Made by a program: the position numbers and the translations under genes. A DNA stretch of 34,561 bases from Asaia bogorensis (lineage in GTDB: Bacteria; Pseudomonadota; Alphaproteobacteria; Reyranellales; Reyranellaceae), in NCBI GenBank assembly GCA_945905835.1, contig CAMDQJ010000041.1, positions 1-34,561 of the forward strand. The letters run 5' to 3'. The stretch's first letter is position 1, and the number at the start of each line of letters is the position of its first letter. The notes under the pieces are model-generated. The model was given only the letters and a program-made list of their open reading frames with translations, had not been told where the DNA came from and searched no databases. This document shows positions 16,649-25,781 of the stretch, in pieces.

Positions 16649-16738
16649 ATGAATCTGCGCCCACTCGCCGCCATGGCGCTCGCTTTCGCCGTGATCTTGG
16701 CAGGTTCGTATCGCGCGTCAGCTCGCCGCGGCCGGTAA
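16649..16738 (+). pseudogene. Signal-peptide fragment of an exported protein, cut at block edge
   Basis: Five bases after the kinase stop an ATG opens MNLRPLAAMALAFAVILAGS, a typical export signal (basic n-region, hydrophobic core, LAGS resembling a lipobox without the Cys). Within about 20 further bases the frame crosses into sequence belonging to the 3' end of the ABC exporter gene and stops at 16736-16738. The remainder of the gene is missing, marking the right edge of the foreign block at roughly 16700-16720. Confidence 0.45.
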
Positions 16739-18508
16739 ATTGAACTGCAGATCGGCCAGGCGGGCATAGAGTCCGTCGCGCCGCACCAGGTCGGCATGGG
16801 GGCCAATATCGACCACCCGGCCATGGTCGAGAACGACGATGCGGTCGGCTTTCTGGACCGTGGCCAGCCGGTGGGCGATCATCAGCGTCGTGCGCTTGTG
16901 CATCAGCCGGTCGAGCGCCTGCTGGACGGCGAGTTCGCTCTCGGCGTCCAGCGCACTGGTCGCCTCGTCGAGCAGCAGCAGCACCGGATCGCAGAGCACG
17001 GCGCGGGCAATGGCGATGCGCTGGCGCTGGCCGCCCGACAGCCGCACGCCGCGGGTGCCGAGATGGGTGTCGAAGCCCTGCGGCAGGGCCTCGACGAAGC
17101 CCAGTGCCGAGGCGGTGTCGGCGGCGGCCCAGACCTCCGCATCGGAGGCGTCGGGCCGGCCGTAGCGGATATTGTCGGCCACCGTGGCGCTGAACAGCAC
17201 CGGCTCCTGCGGCACCAGCGCCGTCGCCCGGCGCAGATCGCGCAACGCCAACTCGCGGATGTCGATGCCGTCGAGCCGTATGGAACCCTGCTGCGGGTCG
17301 TAGAAGCGCAGCAGCAGCTGGAATACCGTGGTCTTGCCGGCGCCCGAGGGGCCGACGATCGCCACCGTCTCGCCGGCCGCGACGTCGAGTGTAAAACCGT
17401 CGAGCGCCAAGGCGTCGGGCCGCGCCGGATAACGGAACGACACGTCGCTGAAGCGCACCGCGCCCGTCACCGGCTGAGGCAACGCCACGGGATGCGCCGG
17501 CTCGGCAATGGTCGGCCGCTCGGCCAGAAGCTCGGCCAGCCGTTCGGCCGCACCGGCGGCACGCTGCAAATCGCCGATGGTCTCGCTGATCGCCCCGCCC
17601 GAGCCCGCCACCAGTACGGCATAGAAGATGAAGGCCGAGAGATCGCCGGCGCTGATGCGGCCGGTGATCACGTCGTGGCCCCCCATCCACAGCAAGAAGC
17701 CAACCGCCGAGAAGACGATGAAGATCACCGCCGTGGTCATGACGGCACGCCGCGAGATGCGCCGCCGCGCGGCCCTAAAAGCCCGCTCCGTCGCCATTCC
17801 AAAGGTCTCGGCCGCACGATCTTCCTGGGCGAAGGCCTGCACGGTGCGCACCGCGTCGAGCGTCTCGCCGCCTTCCGACACCATGTCGGCGACCCGAGCC
17901 TGGGCCTCGCGCGACAACAGCCGCACCCGGCGACCGAACAGGATGATCGGCGCCACCACCAGCGGCACGACGGCCAGCACGTGCAACGCGAGCTTGGGAT
18001 TGGTGATTACCAGCATGGCGATGCCGCCGATGCACATCAGCGCGTTGCGCAGCGCCACCGAGACCGACGAGCCGATCACCTGCTCGATCAACTGCGCGTC
18101 GGCCGAGATGCGGCTCATGACGTCGCCCGAGCGCTTGATCTCGAGCCATGCCGGCCCCAGCCGTACGACATGGGCGAACACATCCTTGCGCAGATTGCCG
18201 ACGACGCGCTCGCCGAGCCAGGACACCAGATAGAAGCGAGCGCCCGAGGCCACCGCGAGGACGGCGGCGACGGCGATCAGCGAGGCCAGCGCATAATCAA
18301 GGATGTCGGGCCGGCTCTGGGCGAAGCCGCGGTCGATCAGGGCGCGCAGACAGGCGCCGAAGGCCAGCACCGTGCCGGCCGCAACCAGCAGCGACAGCAG
18401 CGCCAGCGCCACCCGCCCGCGATACGGCCGCAGGTAGGGCGACAGCAGGCGCAGCGCGCCGAGGCCCGCCTTCTCGTTGCCGGTCCGCTCACTCACGGCG
18501 GCGACCAT
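16718..18508 (-). CDS. ABC exporter, fused membrane and ATPase domains (MsbA-like)
   Basis: A 596-residue half-transporter of the exporter type; two copies would make the functional dimer in the inner membrane. Residues about 20-310 hold six membrane helices. The ATPase domain follows with Walker A VGPSGAGKTT, the signature LSGGQRQRIAIARA, Walker B LLLLDEATSALD and the switch His in IAHRLAT. The substrate is not determinable; lipid and drug exporters share this layout. The stop (TGA at 16718-16720) lies at the block edge, so the last residues (FNLPAAAS) might be native or slightly altered. The start overlaps the cyaY stop by 16 bases, implying one transcript. Confidence 0.93.
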   Translation of the reverse strand: MVAAVSERTGNEKAGLGALRLLSPYLRPYRGRVALALLSLLVAAGTVLAFGACLRALIDRGFAQSRPDILDYALASLIAVAAVLAVASGARFYLVSWLGERVVGNLRKDVFAHVVRLGPAWLEIKRSGDVMSRISADAQLIEQVIGSSVSVALRNALMCIGGIAMLVITNPKLALHVLAVVPLVVAPIILFGRRVRLLSREAQARVADMVSEGGETLDAVRTVQAFAQEDRAAETFGMATERAFRAARRRISRRAVMTTAVIFIVFSAVGFLLWMGGHDVITGRISAGDLSAFIFYAVLVAGSGGAISETIGDLQRAAGAAERLAELLAERPTIAEPAHPVALPQPVTGAVRFSDVSFRYPARPDALALDGFTLDVAAGETVAIVGPSGAGKTTVFQLLLRFYDPQQGSIRLDGIDIRELALRDLRRATALVPQEPVLFSATVADNIRYGRPDASDAEVWAAADTASALGFVEALPQGFDTHLGTRGVRLSGGQRQRIAIARAVLCDPVLLLLDEATSALDAESELAVQQALDRLMHKRTTLMIAHRLATVQKADRIVVLDHGRVVDIGPHADLVRRDGLYARLADLQFNLPAAAS

Positions 18509-18792
18509 GCGAGCTTCACGTCGAGCTCTTCCGACAGGCTGGCCAGCAGATCGCCGCCGCCCCGCGTATCGAGCCAGGCCTTGCGGTCAGGGTCGTAGGC
18601 ATAGTGCCGCGCCCCGCTCTTGGGCGAGCTCACCCAAACCTGTCGCGTCGGCCCATGTTTGTTCACGATCCAGGTACCTTCATCGGCCTCGACGGTCAGG
18701 ATACCGGCCTGCAGCTCGGCATCGGCGCCGATGCCCTCCTCAAGGGCGGCCAGGAGGCTATCGGCGAGGGTTATGAAGGAGCTGTTGGTCAT
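18493..18792 (-). CDS. cyaY: Frataxin-like iron donor protein CyaY
   Basis: A 99-residue frataxin homologue that binds iron at an acidic surface and modulates Fe-S cluster assembly on IscU/IscS in the cytosol. The sheet sequence GTWIVNKHGPTRQVWVSSPKSG carries the hallmark V-N-K-x3-x-R/Q-x-W-x-S-S-P-x-S-G pattern (shown here in two parts: VNKHGPTRQVWVSSP and SG). N-terminal helix residues are acidic (LLAALEEGIGADAE). Length fits bacterial CyaY (about 100-110). It is first of a minus-strand pair with the ABC exporter and diverges from rpmE. Its likely promoter is listed separately. Confidence 0.92.
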   Translation of the reverse strand: MTNSSFITLADSLLAALEEGIGADAELQAGILTVEADEGTWIVNKHGPTRQVWVSSPKSGARHYAYDPDRKAWLDTRGGGDLLASLSEELDVKLAWSPP

Positions 18793-18816
18793 ATGGCGAT
18801 CATGAGGGGTGGGGCC

Positions 18817-18845
18817 GGTCTACAGGCCCCTTCCGGCCCGGACAA
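18817..18845 (-). promoter_or_regulatory. Predicted promoter of cyaY
   Basis: On the minus strand TTGTCC (18845-18840) and TAGACC (18822-18817) are separated by exactly 17 bases. The inferred transcription start is near 18810, about 18 bases before the cyaY ATG. The hexamers fit housekeeping-sigma promoters of GC-rich Alphaproteobacteria. Its -35 box is one arm of a 6-bp inverted repeat shared with the rpmE promoter. Confidence 0.5.
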
Positions 18846-18856
18846 CCGGCTTGTCC
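18840..18856. repeat. Inverted repeat forming both -35 boxes (GGACAA-ccggc-TTGTCC)
   Basis: A perfect 6-bp palindrome with a 5-base centre. Each arm is the -35 hexamer of one of two divergent promoters. It could be a simple consequence of promoter overlap or an operator for a dimeric regulator; no regulator is identified. Confidence 0.55.
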
Positions 18857-18879
18857 CCAGCCTTTCCGGCAGGTATACC
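18851..18879 (+). promoter_or_regulatory. Predicted promoter of rpmE
   Basis: TTGTCC (18851-18856) and TATACC (18874-18879) are 17 bases apart. The inferred transcription start is near 18886, giving a leader of about 50 nucleotides before rpmE. It is the mirror image of the cyaY promoter. Confidence 0.55.
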
Positions 18880-18936
18880 CGCGGCCCTAACGCGCTGGCC
18901 GCTCGGAAATCGGCCCTTTAAGCGCAGGAGAAGGTC

Positions 18937-19212
18937 ATGAAAGAGAAGATTCACCCCGACTATCACAAGATCACCGTGGTCATGACGGACGGCACGTCGT
19001 TCGAGACCAAGTCGACCTGGGGCAAGGAAGGCGCCAGCCTCCGCCTCGACATCGACCCCAAGACCCACGCGGCATGGACCGGCGTGCGCCAAAGCGTCGA
19101 TCGCGGCGGCCGCGTGCAGCGCTTCAAGGATCGTTTCGGCACCGGCGCGGGCACCAAGTCGTCGGGCGCCAAGCCCGCTACGGCGGCTAAGGACGCGGCC
19201 AAGAAGAAGTAA
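18937..19212 (+). CDS. rpmE: 50S ribosomal protein L31
   Basis: A 91-residue ribosomal protein with the diagnostic opening [19 protein letters not shown] and the conserved central STWGKEG. It lacks the Cys residues of zinc-binding L31 forms, as is usual for many Alphaproteobacteria. A lysine/alanine-rich C-terminal tail (ending AAKDAAKKK) extends beyond the core. AGGAGAAGG lies just upstream of the ATG. It is expressed from the divergent region shared with cyaY; no clear terminator was seen before the following oxidoreductase gene. Confidence 0.97.
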   Translation: MKEKIHPDYHKITVVMTDGTSFETKSTWGKEGASLRLDIDPKTHAAWTGVRQSVDRGGRVQRFKDRFGTGAGTKSSGAKPATAAKDAAKKK

Positions 19213-19271
19213 GGCCGGGCTTTTCCCAACGCTCTGTTAGACTGACCGCTGCAACCTTTCAGGAGTGCGGT

Positions 19272-21308
19272 TTGGCCAAGTCAGTTCGAGTCGTCTGCGC
19301 GCACGACTGCCCCGACATGTGTTCGCTCATCGCCCATGTCGACAACGGCAAGGTCGTGCGCATCCAGGGCGACCCCGACCACCCCTACACGGCCGGTTTC
19401 GCTTGCGGCAAGGTCAACCGCGACGCCGACCTCGTGAACTCACCCGAGCGCATCGCCACGCCGTTGAAGCGTGTCAGTCCCAAGGGCACGGGCCAGTTCA
19501 AGCCAATCACCTGGGACGACGCGCTCGACGAGATCGCCGCCAAGTGGAAGGGCATCATCAAGGAGAGCGGCCCGCTCGCGCTCCTCGGCTACGCCTACTC
19601 CGCCCATCAGGGCCTGATGAACCGCGGCCTGGTCAACGGGCTGTTCCATGCGCTGGGCAGCTCGCGCCTGCAGGCCGGCACGGTATGCGACACCTGCTGC
19701 GAGGAAGCGTGGAACTTCACGCTTGGCTCGACTGGAGGCGCCGATCCCGAGGACGTCGTGCACTCCGACCTGGTGATCTCGTGGGGCGCCGACCTTGCCG
19801 CCACCAACGTGCATTTCTACTCGCTGGTCGAGCACGCCAAGAAGGAGCGCGGTCTGCCGCTGGTCGTCATCGATCCGCGCCGCACGCGCAGCGCCAAGGC
19901 AGCCGACCTCTATCTGCCGATCAGGATCGGCACCGATGCCGCACTGGCGCTCGGCATCATGCACATCCTGGTGCGCGACAAGCTCGCCAACCGCGACTAC
20001 ATCGCCAAGCACACGCTCGGTTTTGACAAGGTCGAGCGCGACATCCTGCCGAAATTCCCGCCGAACAAGGTGGCCGAGATCACGGGTCTCGCCGTGGCCG
20101 ACATCGAGAAGGTCGCGGCGATGTACGGCAACGCCAAATCAGCGCTCATTCGTCTCGGCGAAGGCATGACACGGCTCGCGGCCGGCGGCCAGGCATTGCG
20201 CGCGGTGGCGCTGCTGCCGGGCGTCAGCGGGCACTACGCGGTGAAGGGCGGCGGATCGCTCTTGATGACGGCGGCGTCGTGCGACCTCAACTACGCCGCG
20301 GTGCGCCGGCCCTCGGGTCCGGCCGCGTCGCGCATGGTCAATCAGTTGCGGCTGGGCGAAGAGCTCCTCAACATGAAGGACCCGCCGATCCGCGCGCTCT
20401 TCATCTCGGCCAACAATCCGGCGGTGACCTGCCCCGAGGTCCAGAAGGTGCGCAAGGGCCTGGCGCGCGAGGACCTGTTCACCGTCGTGCACGATCCCTT
20501 CATGACCGACACCGCGAAGTACGCCGACATCGTGCTGCCGGCCGCGCTCTACCTCGAGACCGAGGACCTCTACCGCGCCTACGGCGCCTACTGGATGCAG
20601 TGGGGCCGCGCCGCCGCCAAACCGGCGGGCGAAGCGCGTTCCAACTTCGACGTGGCGCAGGCACTGGCCAAGCGCATGGGCCTCACCGACAAGATCTTCA
20701 CGCTGGCGCCGCAGGATGCGGCGAAAGAGCTGTTCAAGGGCTCGACCGGCCCCGCCTCCAAGGCCGATCCGCAAAAGCTGTTCGCGGGCGAGTCGATCTC
20801 CATCAAGCACGACTGGGACGGCCAACCGTTCAAGACGCCGTCGGGCAAGCTCGAGTTCTATTCCGAGATGCTCGGCAAGACCGGTGTGTCGCCGGTGCCC
20901 GATTGGGCGAGCGATCCGATCGACGAGGCGGAGGCGAAGAAGTGGCCGCTGAGACTCCTGACGGCGCCCGGCTACTTCCAGGCGCACACCGCCTACTCCG
21001 GCGTCGGCTTCCTGCGCGACCGCGAGGGCCAACCGTTCTGCATCCTGCATCCCGCCGACGCGGCCAAGCGCAACCTCACCGACGGCGCCGACGTGAAGCT
21101 GTTCAACGGCCGCGGCACGATCGGGCTCAAGCTCAAGGTCAGCGACGAGGTGCAGCCCGGCGTCGTGCTGGTGCCCGGCCAGCGGCCGAGCAGTGAGGCG
21201 GTCTCGGGCACGGTCAACATGCTGTGCAGCGATCGCTACACCGACATCGGCGAGGGTGCGACCTACCAGAGCACCTGGCTCGACGTCGGCGCGTGGCGCG
21301 CAGCGTAG
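19272..21308 (+). CDS. Molybdopterin-dependent oxidoreductase (DMSO-reductase superfamily), copy 2
   Basis: A 678-residue Mo/W-bis-MGD enzyme. The [4Fe-4S] ligands are C9-x3-C13-x3-C17-x27-C45 (CAHDCPDMC...GFACGK). MGD-binding blocks include ISWGADLAATNVH, VVIDPRRTRSAKAADLYLPI and FISANNPAVTCPE, with a C-terminal beta barrel (DGADVKLFNGRG). No Tat signal is present, so it is likely cytoplasmic. The TTG start at 19272 is supported by AGGAG nine bases upstream and by the motif starting immediately after. It shares the fold and motif order of copy 1 but differs widely in sequence, so the two probably act on different substrates. A dehydratase and aldolase follow. Confidence 0.92.
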   Translation: MAKSVRVVCAHDCPDMCSLIAHVDNGKVVRIQGDPDHPYTAGFACGKVNRDADLVNSPERIATPLKRVSPKGTGQFKPITWDDALDEIAAKWKGIIKESGPLALLGYAYSAHQGLMNRGLVNGLFHALGSSRLQAGTVCDTCCEEAWNFTLGSTGGADPEDVVHSDLVISWGADLAATNVHFYSLVEHAKKERGLPLVVIDPRRTRSAKAADLYLPIRIGTDAALALGIMHILVRDKLANRDYIAKHTLGFDKVERDILPKFPPNKVAEITGLAVADIEKVAAMYGNAKSALIRLGEGMTRLAAGGQALRAVALLPGVSGHYAVKGGGSLLMTAASCDLNYAAVRRPSGPAASRMVNQLRLGEELLNMKDPPIRALFISANNPAVTCPEVQKVRKGLAREDLFTVVHDPFMTDTAKYADIVLPAALYLETEDLYRAYGAYWMQWGRAAAKPAGEARSNFDVAQALAKRMGLTDKIFTLAPQDAAKELFKGSTGPASKADPQKLFAGESISIKHDWDGQPFKTPSGKLEFYSEMLGKTGVSPVPDWASDPIDEAEAKKWPLRLLTAPGYFQAHTAYSGVGFLRDREGQPFCILHPADAAKRNLTDGADVKLFNGRGTIGLKLKVSDEVQPGVVLVPGQRPSSEAVSGTVNMLCSDRYTDIGEGATYQSTWLDVGAWRAA

Positions 21309-21312
21309 TCCA

Positions 21313-21375
21313 CTGTCGTCCTGAGTCGCGCGGAGTAGCCGCCGCACTTAAGCGAAGGACCTCACGCCAGCCAAG
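21313..21375. repeat. Intergenic repeat-like element
   Basis: The gap between the oxidoreductase and dehydratase genes begins with GTCGTCCTGAGTCGCGCGGA and ends with AGCGAAGGACCTCACG, resembling a split copy of the GTCATCCTGAGCGAAGCGAAGGA-type intergenic repeat seen in many genomes. In addition CGGAGTAGCCG occurs twice, at 21331-21341 and 21411-21421, the second copy providing the ribosome-binding site of the dehydratase gene. Assignment is by resemblance only. Confidence 0.35.
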
Positions 21376-21421
21376 CGTAGACCTAACTGATTGATTTGGC
21401 GCGATAATATCGGAGTAGCCG

Positions 21422-23164
<1,743 letters not shown>

Positions 23165-23175
23165 GCGAGGCGGCC

Positions 23176-23892
23176 ATGGCCCTGAAACCCGCAACCCGCG
23201 ACAAGCTCAAGACCATCAGCACGGCGACGATCGCCACCGCCCTGTTCAAGCGCGGCTTTCGCAACCAGTTCATCCAGAACGTGCATCCGCTGTCGCCCGG
23301 CCAGGGGCCTATGGTCGGCGAGGCCTTCACGCTGCGCTACATGCCGGCGCGCGAGGACCTCAACCAGCTTGCAGTGTTCCGCGACCGCGGCCATCCCCAG
23401 CGCAAGGCGATCGAGGACTGCCCGCCCGGCCATGTCATGGTCATGGACAGCCGCAAGGACGCGCGCGCGGCCTCGGCCGGCTCGATCCTGGTGACGCGGC
23501 TGATGAAGCGCGGCGTTGCCGGCGTCGTGACCGACGGCGGCTTCCGCGACTCGGCCGAAATCGCGCGGCTCGGCTTCCCGGCCTATCACCAGCGGCCGAG
23601 CGCGCCGACCAACCTCACGCTGCACCAGGCGATCGACATCAACGTGCCGATCGGCTGCGGCGACGCACCGGTGTTTCCCGGCGACGTGATCGTGGGCGAC
23701 AACGACGTCGTCATCGTCATCCCGGCCACCATCGCCGACGAGATCGCCGGGGAGGCCTTCGAGATGACGGCCTTCGAGGATTTCGTCACAGAGCAGGTCG
23801 AGAGCGGCCAGGGCATCTACGGCCTCTATCCACCGACCCAGGAGCAGACGCTGATCGACTTCGCGGCCTGGCGGAAGATGAAGGGGCGCTAG
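23176..23892 (+). CDS. RraA-like protein / HMG-type aldolase family
   Basis: A 238-residue member of the RraA/4-hydroxy-4-methyl-2-oxoglutarate aldolase family. Key motifs are the GVAGVVTDGGFRDS loop, with the Arg-Asp pair that binds pyruvate and metal in the aldolases, and the PIGCGDAPVFPGDVIVGDNDG-like segment (here ending GDNDVVIV). Members cleave 4-hydroxy-2-oxo acids or act as oxaloacetate decarboxylases; E. coli RraA instead inhibits RNase E. Next to an IlvD-type dehydratase, an aldolase or accessory catabolic role is more likely than RNase control (inference). The ATG has GCGAGG upstream. The stop TAG shares the palindrome CTAG with the stop of the convergent MFS fragment. Confidence 0.88.
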   Translation: MALKPATRDKLKTISTATIATALFKRGFRNQFIQNVHPLSPGQGPMVGEAFTLRYMPAREDLNQLAVFRDRGHPQRKAIEDCPPGHVMVMDSRKDARAASAGSILVTRLMKRGVAGVVTDGGFRDSAEIARLGFPAYHQRPSAPTNLTLHQAIDINVPIGCGDAPVFPGDVIVGDNDVVIVIPATIADEIAGEAFEMTAFEDFVTEQVESGQGIYGLYPPTQEQTLIDFAAWRKMKGR

Positions 23893-24101
23893 GCCTTCCG
23901 CGTCAGCCGCAGCGCCGCCGCCGTTGCCAGAGCCGCGCCGCCGATGAAGCGCGCGGGCGTCCAGAAGGCGGCATTGGCGACACCTGCGCGCTCGAGGCCG
24001 CTTGCCAGGCCGGAGGCATTGGCCGCAAGGCCCGCAAGTGCGGAGCCGAGCGCAAAGCCCATCTGCTGCACCGTGATTCCGTTTCCAGCCAGGCCAACGG
24101 C
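23889..24101 (-). pseudogene. MFS transporter, C-terminal remnant
   Basis: The minus-strand frame reads AVGLAGNGITVQQMGFALGS, then an Ala/Gly-rich helix and a final helix (FIGGAALATAAALRL) ending TRKA. This is the typical last two-helix end of an MFS permease of the DHA2-like type. There is no upstream part: the frame meets truncated hsp20 coding sequence at about 24087-24101. The stop is intact and overlaps the RraA-like stop. Roughly 70 of about 400 residues survive, so the gene is non-functional here. Confidence 0.65.
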
Positions 24102-24459
24102 GCCAACGGCTACCCCCCGTACAACATCGAAAAGGCAGGCGAGAACGCCTACAAGATCGTGATGGCGGTTGCGGGCTTCGCCGATTCAGAGCTCAACGTG
24201 ACCCAGAAGGAGAACGAGCTCCTGGTCACCGGCCAGACGGCCGCGAACGGCCAGGACGACAAGCAGTTCCTCTATCGCGGCATCGCCGGTCGTAACTTCG
24301 ACCGCCGCTTCCAGCTCACCGACCATGTGAAGGTCGTAGGCGCGAAGCTGGCCAACGGCCTGCTGACGATCGAGCTGCAGCGCGAGATCCCGGAAGATGA
24401 AGAAGGCCCGCGCGATTCCGATCGCCGCCGAACCGGCTCAGGCCGCGATCACGCACTAA
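24087..24459 (+). pseudogene. Small heat-shock protein Hsp20 (IbpA-type), 5' truncated and frameshifted
   Basis: The alpha-crystallin domain of an IbpA-like holdase chaperone is evident: GYPPYNIEKAGENAYKIVMA opens it, ELNVTQKENELLVTGQ and FLYRGIAGRNFDRRFQLTDHV (shown in part) follow, with ANGLLTIELQREIPE ending it. The usual N-terminal 40 or so residues (MRTFDL-type start) are missing at the junction with the MFS remnant. Near 24394-24399 the frame breaks: a two-base loss or one-base gain turns the usual M-K-x-R-x-I-P-I tail into another frame. The native tail (MKKARAIPIAAE) ends at the TAA 24457-24459; as written the frame ends at 24464. A strong terminator follows. Confidence 0.8.
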
Positions 24460-24470
24460 GCTGAAACGAG

Positions 24471-24501
24471 AAGGCGCCGCGGCAACACGCGGCGCCTTTT
24501 T
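24471..24501. terminator. Rho-independent terminator (bidirectional)
   Basis: An 11-bp perfect stem AAGGCGCCGCG / CGCGGCGCCTT with loop GCAACA is followed on the plus strand by a T run (TTTTT). It lies 12 bases after the hsp20 stop and 7 bases beyond the stop of the minus-strand hydrolase gene at 24508. It could therefore end both convergent transcripts; the minus-strand side lacks a comparable T run, so it is stronger for hsp20. Confidence 0.9.
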
Positions 24502-24507
24502 CGTTGC

Positions 24508-25440
24508 CTACTTCGTCGCGTACTTGCCGGTGAGCTGGGGCGTGTGCGGGCCTTCCTTGCCCGCGTCCTTGTGCTGCAAGCGCGTGGTCCGCGCCCAGGT
24601 CCGCTTGTGCTCGTCCTTCACGTTGAAGTGGAGCGTGCCCACCTTCTCGATGGTGAGCTCGACCTTGTCGCCATCCATGAAGGAGTTCAGGCCGCGGTGA
24701 TTAGTGCCGGTGGCGACGACGTCGCCGGGCTCCAGCGTGTGGATCGAGCTCAGCCACTCGATGACGCGCGGGATCTGGTGCGCCATGTCGTCGGTGTTGA
24801 ACTTCTGCATGACGACGCCGTTGGTCTTGAGCTCGACGTTGAGCTTCTGCGGATTGGGAATTTCATCCGCCGTCACGAGGTAGGGGCCGAGCGGCGCGAA
24901 GGTCTCGCGCGACTTCATCTGGAAGAAGACGTTGCCCGGCGGCGGCAGGCCGCGGGCCGAGCCGTCGATGAAGCAGGTGTAGCCGAAGATGTACTTGAAG
25001 GCGTCGGCCTGGCTCACGTTCTTGGCACGCTTGCCGATGATCAGGGCAAGCTCCGCCTCGCCCTCGAAGATGCCGGCCGGCACGTCGGGCAGCACCATGG
25101 TGTCGCCATCGCCGATCAGCGCCGTCGCGGCCTTGTGGAAGGCGTTGATGGCGGGTTTTTCCTTGAGCGTGCCGTCTTCCATGTAGTTGACGGCCATGCA
25201 GTCGATGTTGCCCGGCCGCGGCACCGGCGGCCGCAGGCGCACGCTCGACAGCGGCACGCCCTTGCCGTCGGCGGCGGCCTTCTCGACCTTGGCCTTGCCG
25301 GCGTCCCAGTCGGCGATCAGGCCGACGATCAGGTCACGGCTGTCGCGATGGGGGATGTCCTTCATCGCATCGGTGATGTCGATCACCTGGTCACCCTTGA
25401 TGACGCCCAGGCGGAAATCGTTGAAATAGCAAAGCTTCAC
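24508..25440 (-). CDS. Fumarylacetoacetate hydrolase (FAH) family protein
   Basis: A 310-residue metal-dependent C-C hydrolase/decarboxylase-type enzyme. Metal ligands fit EGEAELALIIGK (Glu128 and Glu130) and FIDGSARG (Asp159), with the substrate-loop residues around QMKSRETFAPLGPYLVT and the C-terminal GDVVATGT motif. The family covers fumarylacetoacetase, 2-hydroxyhepta-diene-dioate isomerases, acylpyruvases and oxaloacetate decarboxylases. Last in the operon, after a ring-cleavage-type enzyme and a CMD protein, it probably acts on the ring-opened product (inference). The start ATG overlaps the CMD stop by four bases (ATGA). The terminator lies just past its stop. Confidence 0.93.
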   Translation of the reverse strand: MKLCYFNDFRLGVIKGDQVIDITDAMKDIPHRDSRDLIVGLIADWDAGKAKVEKAAADGKGVPLSSVRLRPPVPRPGNIDCMAVNYMEDGTLKEKPAINAFHKAATALIGDGDTMVLPDVPAGIFEGEAELALIIGKRAKNVSQADAFKYIFGYTCFIDGSARGLPPPGNVFFQMKSRETFAPLGPYLVTADEIPNPQKLNVELKTNGVVMQKFNTDDMAHQIPRVIEWLSSIHTLEPGDVVATGTNHRGLNSFMDGDKVELTIEKVGTLHFNVKDEHKRTWARTTRLQHKDAGKEGPHTPQLTGKYATK

Positions 25441-25766
25441 TTCTTGTCTCCCTCTTCGAGCACTTCCTTGGCGACGCCCGCCGCCGTCATGGCGGTCGGC
25501 CAGCCGGAATAGAACGCCATGTGCGTGATGATCTCGACGATCTCGTCCTTGGTGACGCCGTTGTCGATGGCGCGGGCGACATGGCCGCGCAGCTGCTCGC
25601 TGCGGTTCATGGCAACCAGCGACGCAACCGTGATCAGGCTGCGGTCACGCTTGGAGAGGCCCGGCCGCTCCCAGACGTCGCCATAGACGACCTTTTCGGT
25701 GAGGTCGATCAGCTTGGGCACGAACGATCGCACCTTGTCGCGCGCATTGGTGGGAGTCTTGGACAC
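25437..25766 (-). CDS. Carboxymuconolactone decarboxylase family protein
   Basis: A 109-residue all-helical CMD-family protein. The conserved blocks WERPGLSKRDRSLITVA, LRGHVARAIDNGVTKDEI and EIITHMAFYSGWPTA are present. The CxxC of AhpD-type peroxidase members is absent, pointing to the PcaC/4-carboxymuconolactone decarboxylase branch or an unknown lyase. It overlaps the FAH gene by four bases and follows the VOC gene by 15 bases, so it is within the operon. A GGAGAG ribosome-binding site precedes the ATG. Confidence 0.92.
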   Translation of the reverse strand: MSKTPTNARDKVRSFVPKLIDLTEKVVYGDVWERPGLSKRDRSLITVASLVAMNRSEQLRGHVARAIDNGVTKDEIVEIITHMAFYSGWPTAMTAAGVAKEVLEEGDKK

Positions 25767-25781
25767 TGTTCTCTCCTTGGT

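Larger units (their letters stand above)
13822..16715. other. Inserted or chimeric block of chemotaxis-like two-component genes
   Basis: All genes here are plus strand and belong to one module (receiver-CheR-CheB-receiver/kinase), while both neighbours are minus-strand genes of a different character. The left edge interrupts a hybrid-kinase receiver domain and a secreted-protein gene together; the right edge interrupts a signal-peptide ORF a few bases from the end of the ABC exporter. Both edges are accurate to roughly 10-15 bases. No target-site duplication, integrase or terminal repeat was found. Codon use seems less GC-extreme than in the flanks by eye, not by calculation. Confidence 0.6.

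Noticed and set aside
16796-18598. A 600-codon plus-strand open frame opposite the ABC exporter and cyaY
   Set aside because: It is antisense to two well-supported genes, has His/Arg/Gln-rich composition typical of GC-rich shadows and shows no domain.
20139-21347. A 402-codon minus-strand open frame opposite the second molybdopterin enzyme
   Set aside because: Mirror of a conserved gene, biased composition, no recognisable domain.
25437-25766. AhpD-type alkylhydroperoxidase
   Set aside because: The redox CxxC motif is missing.
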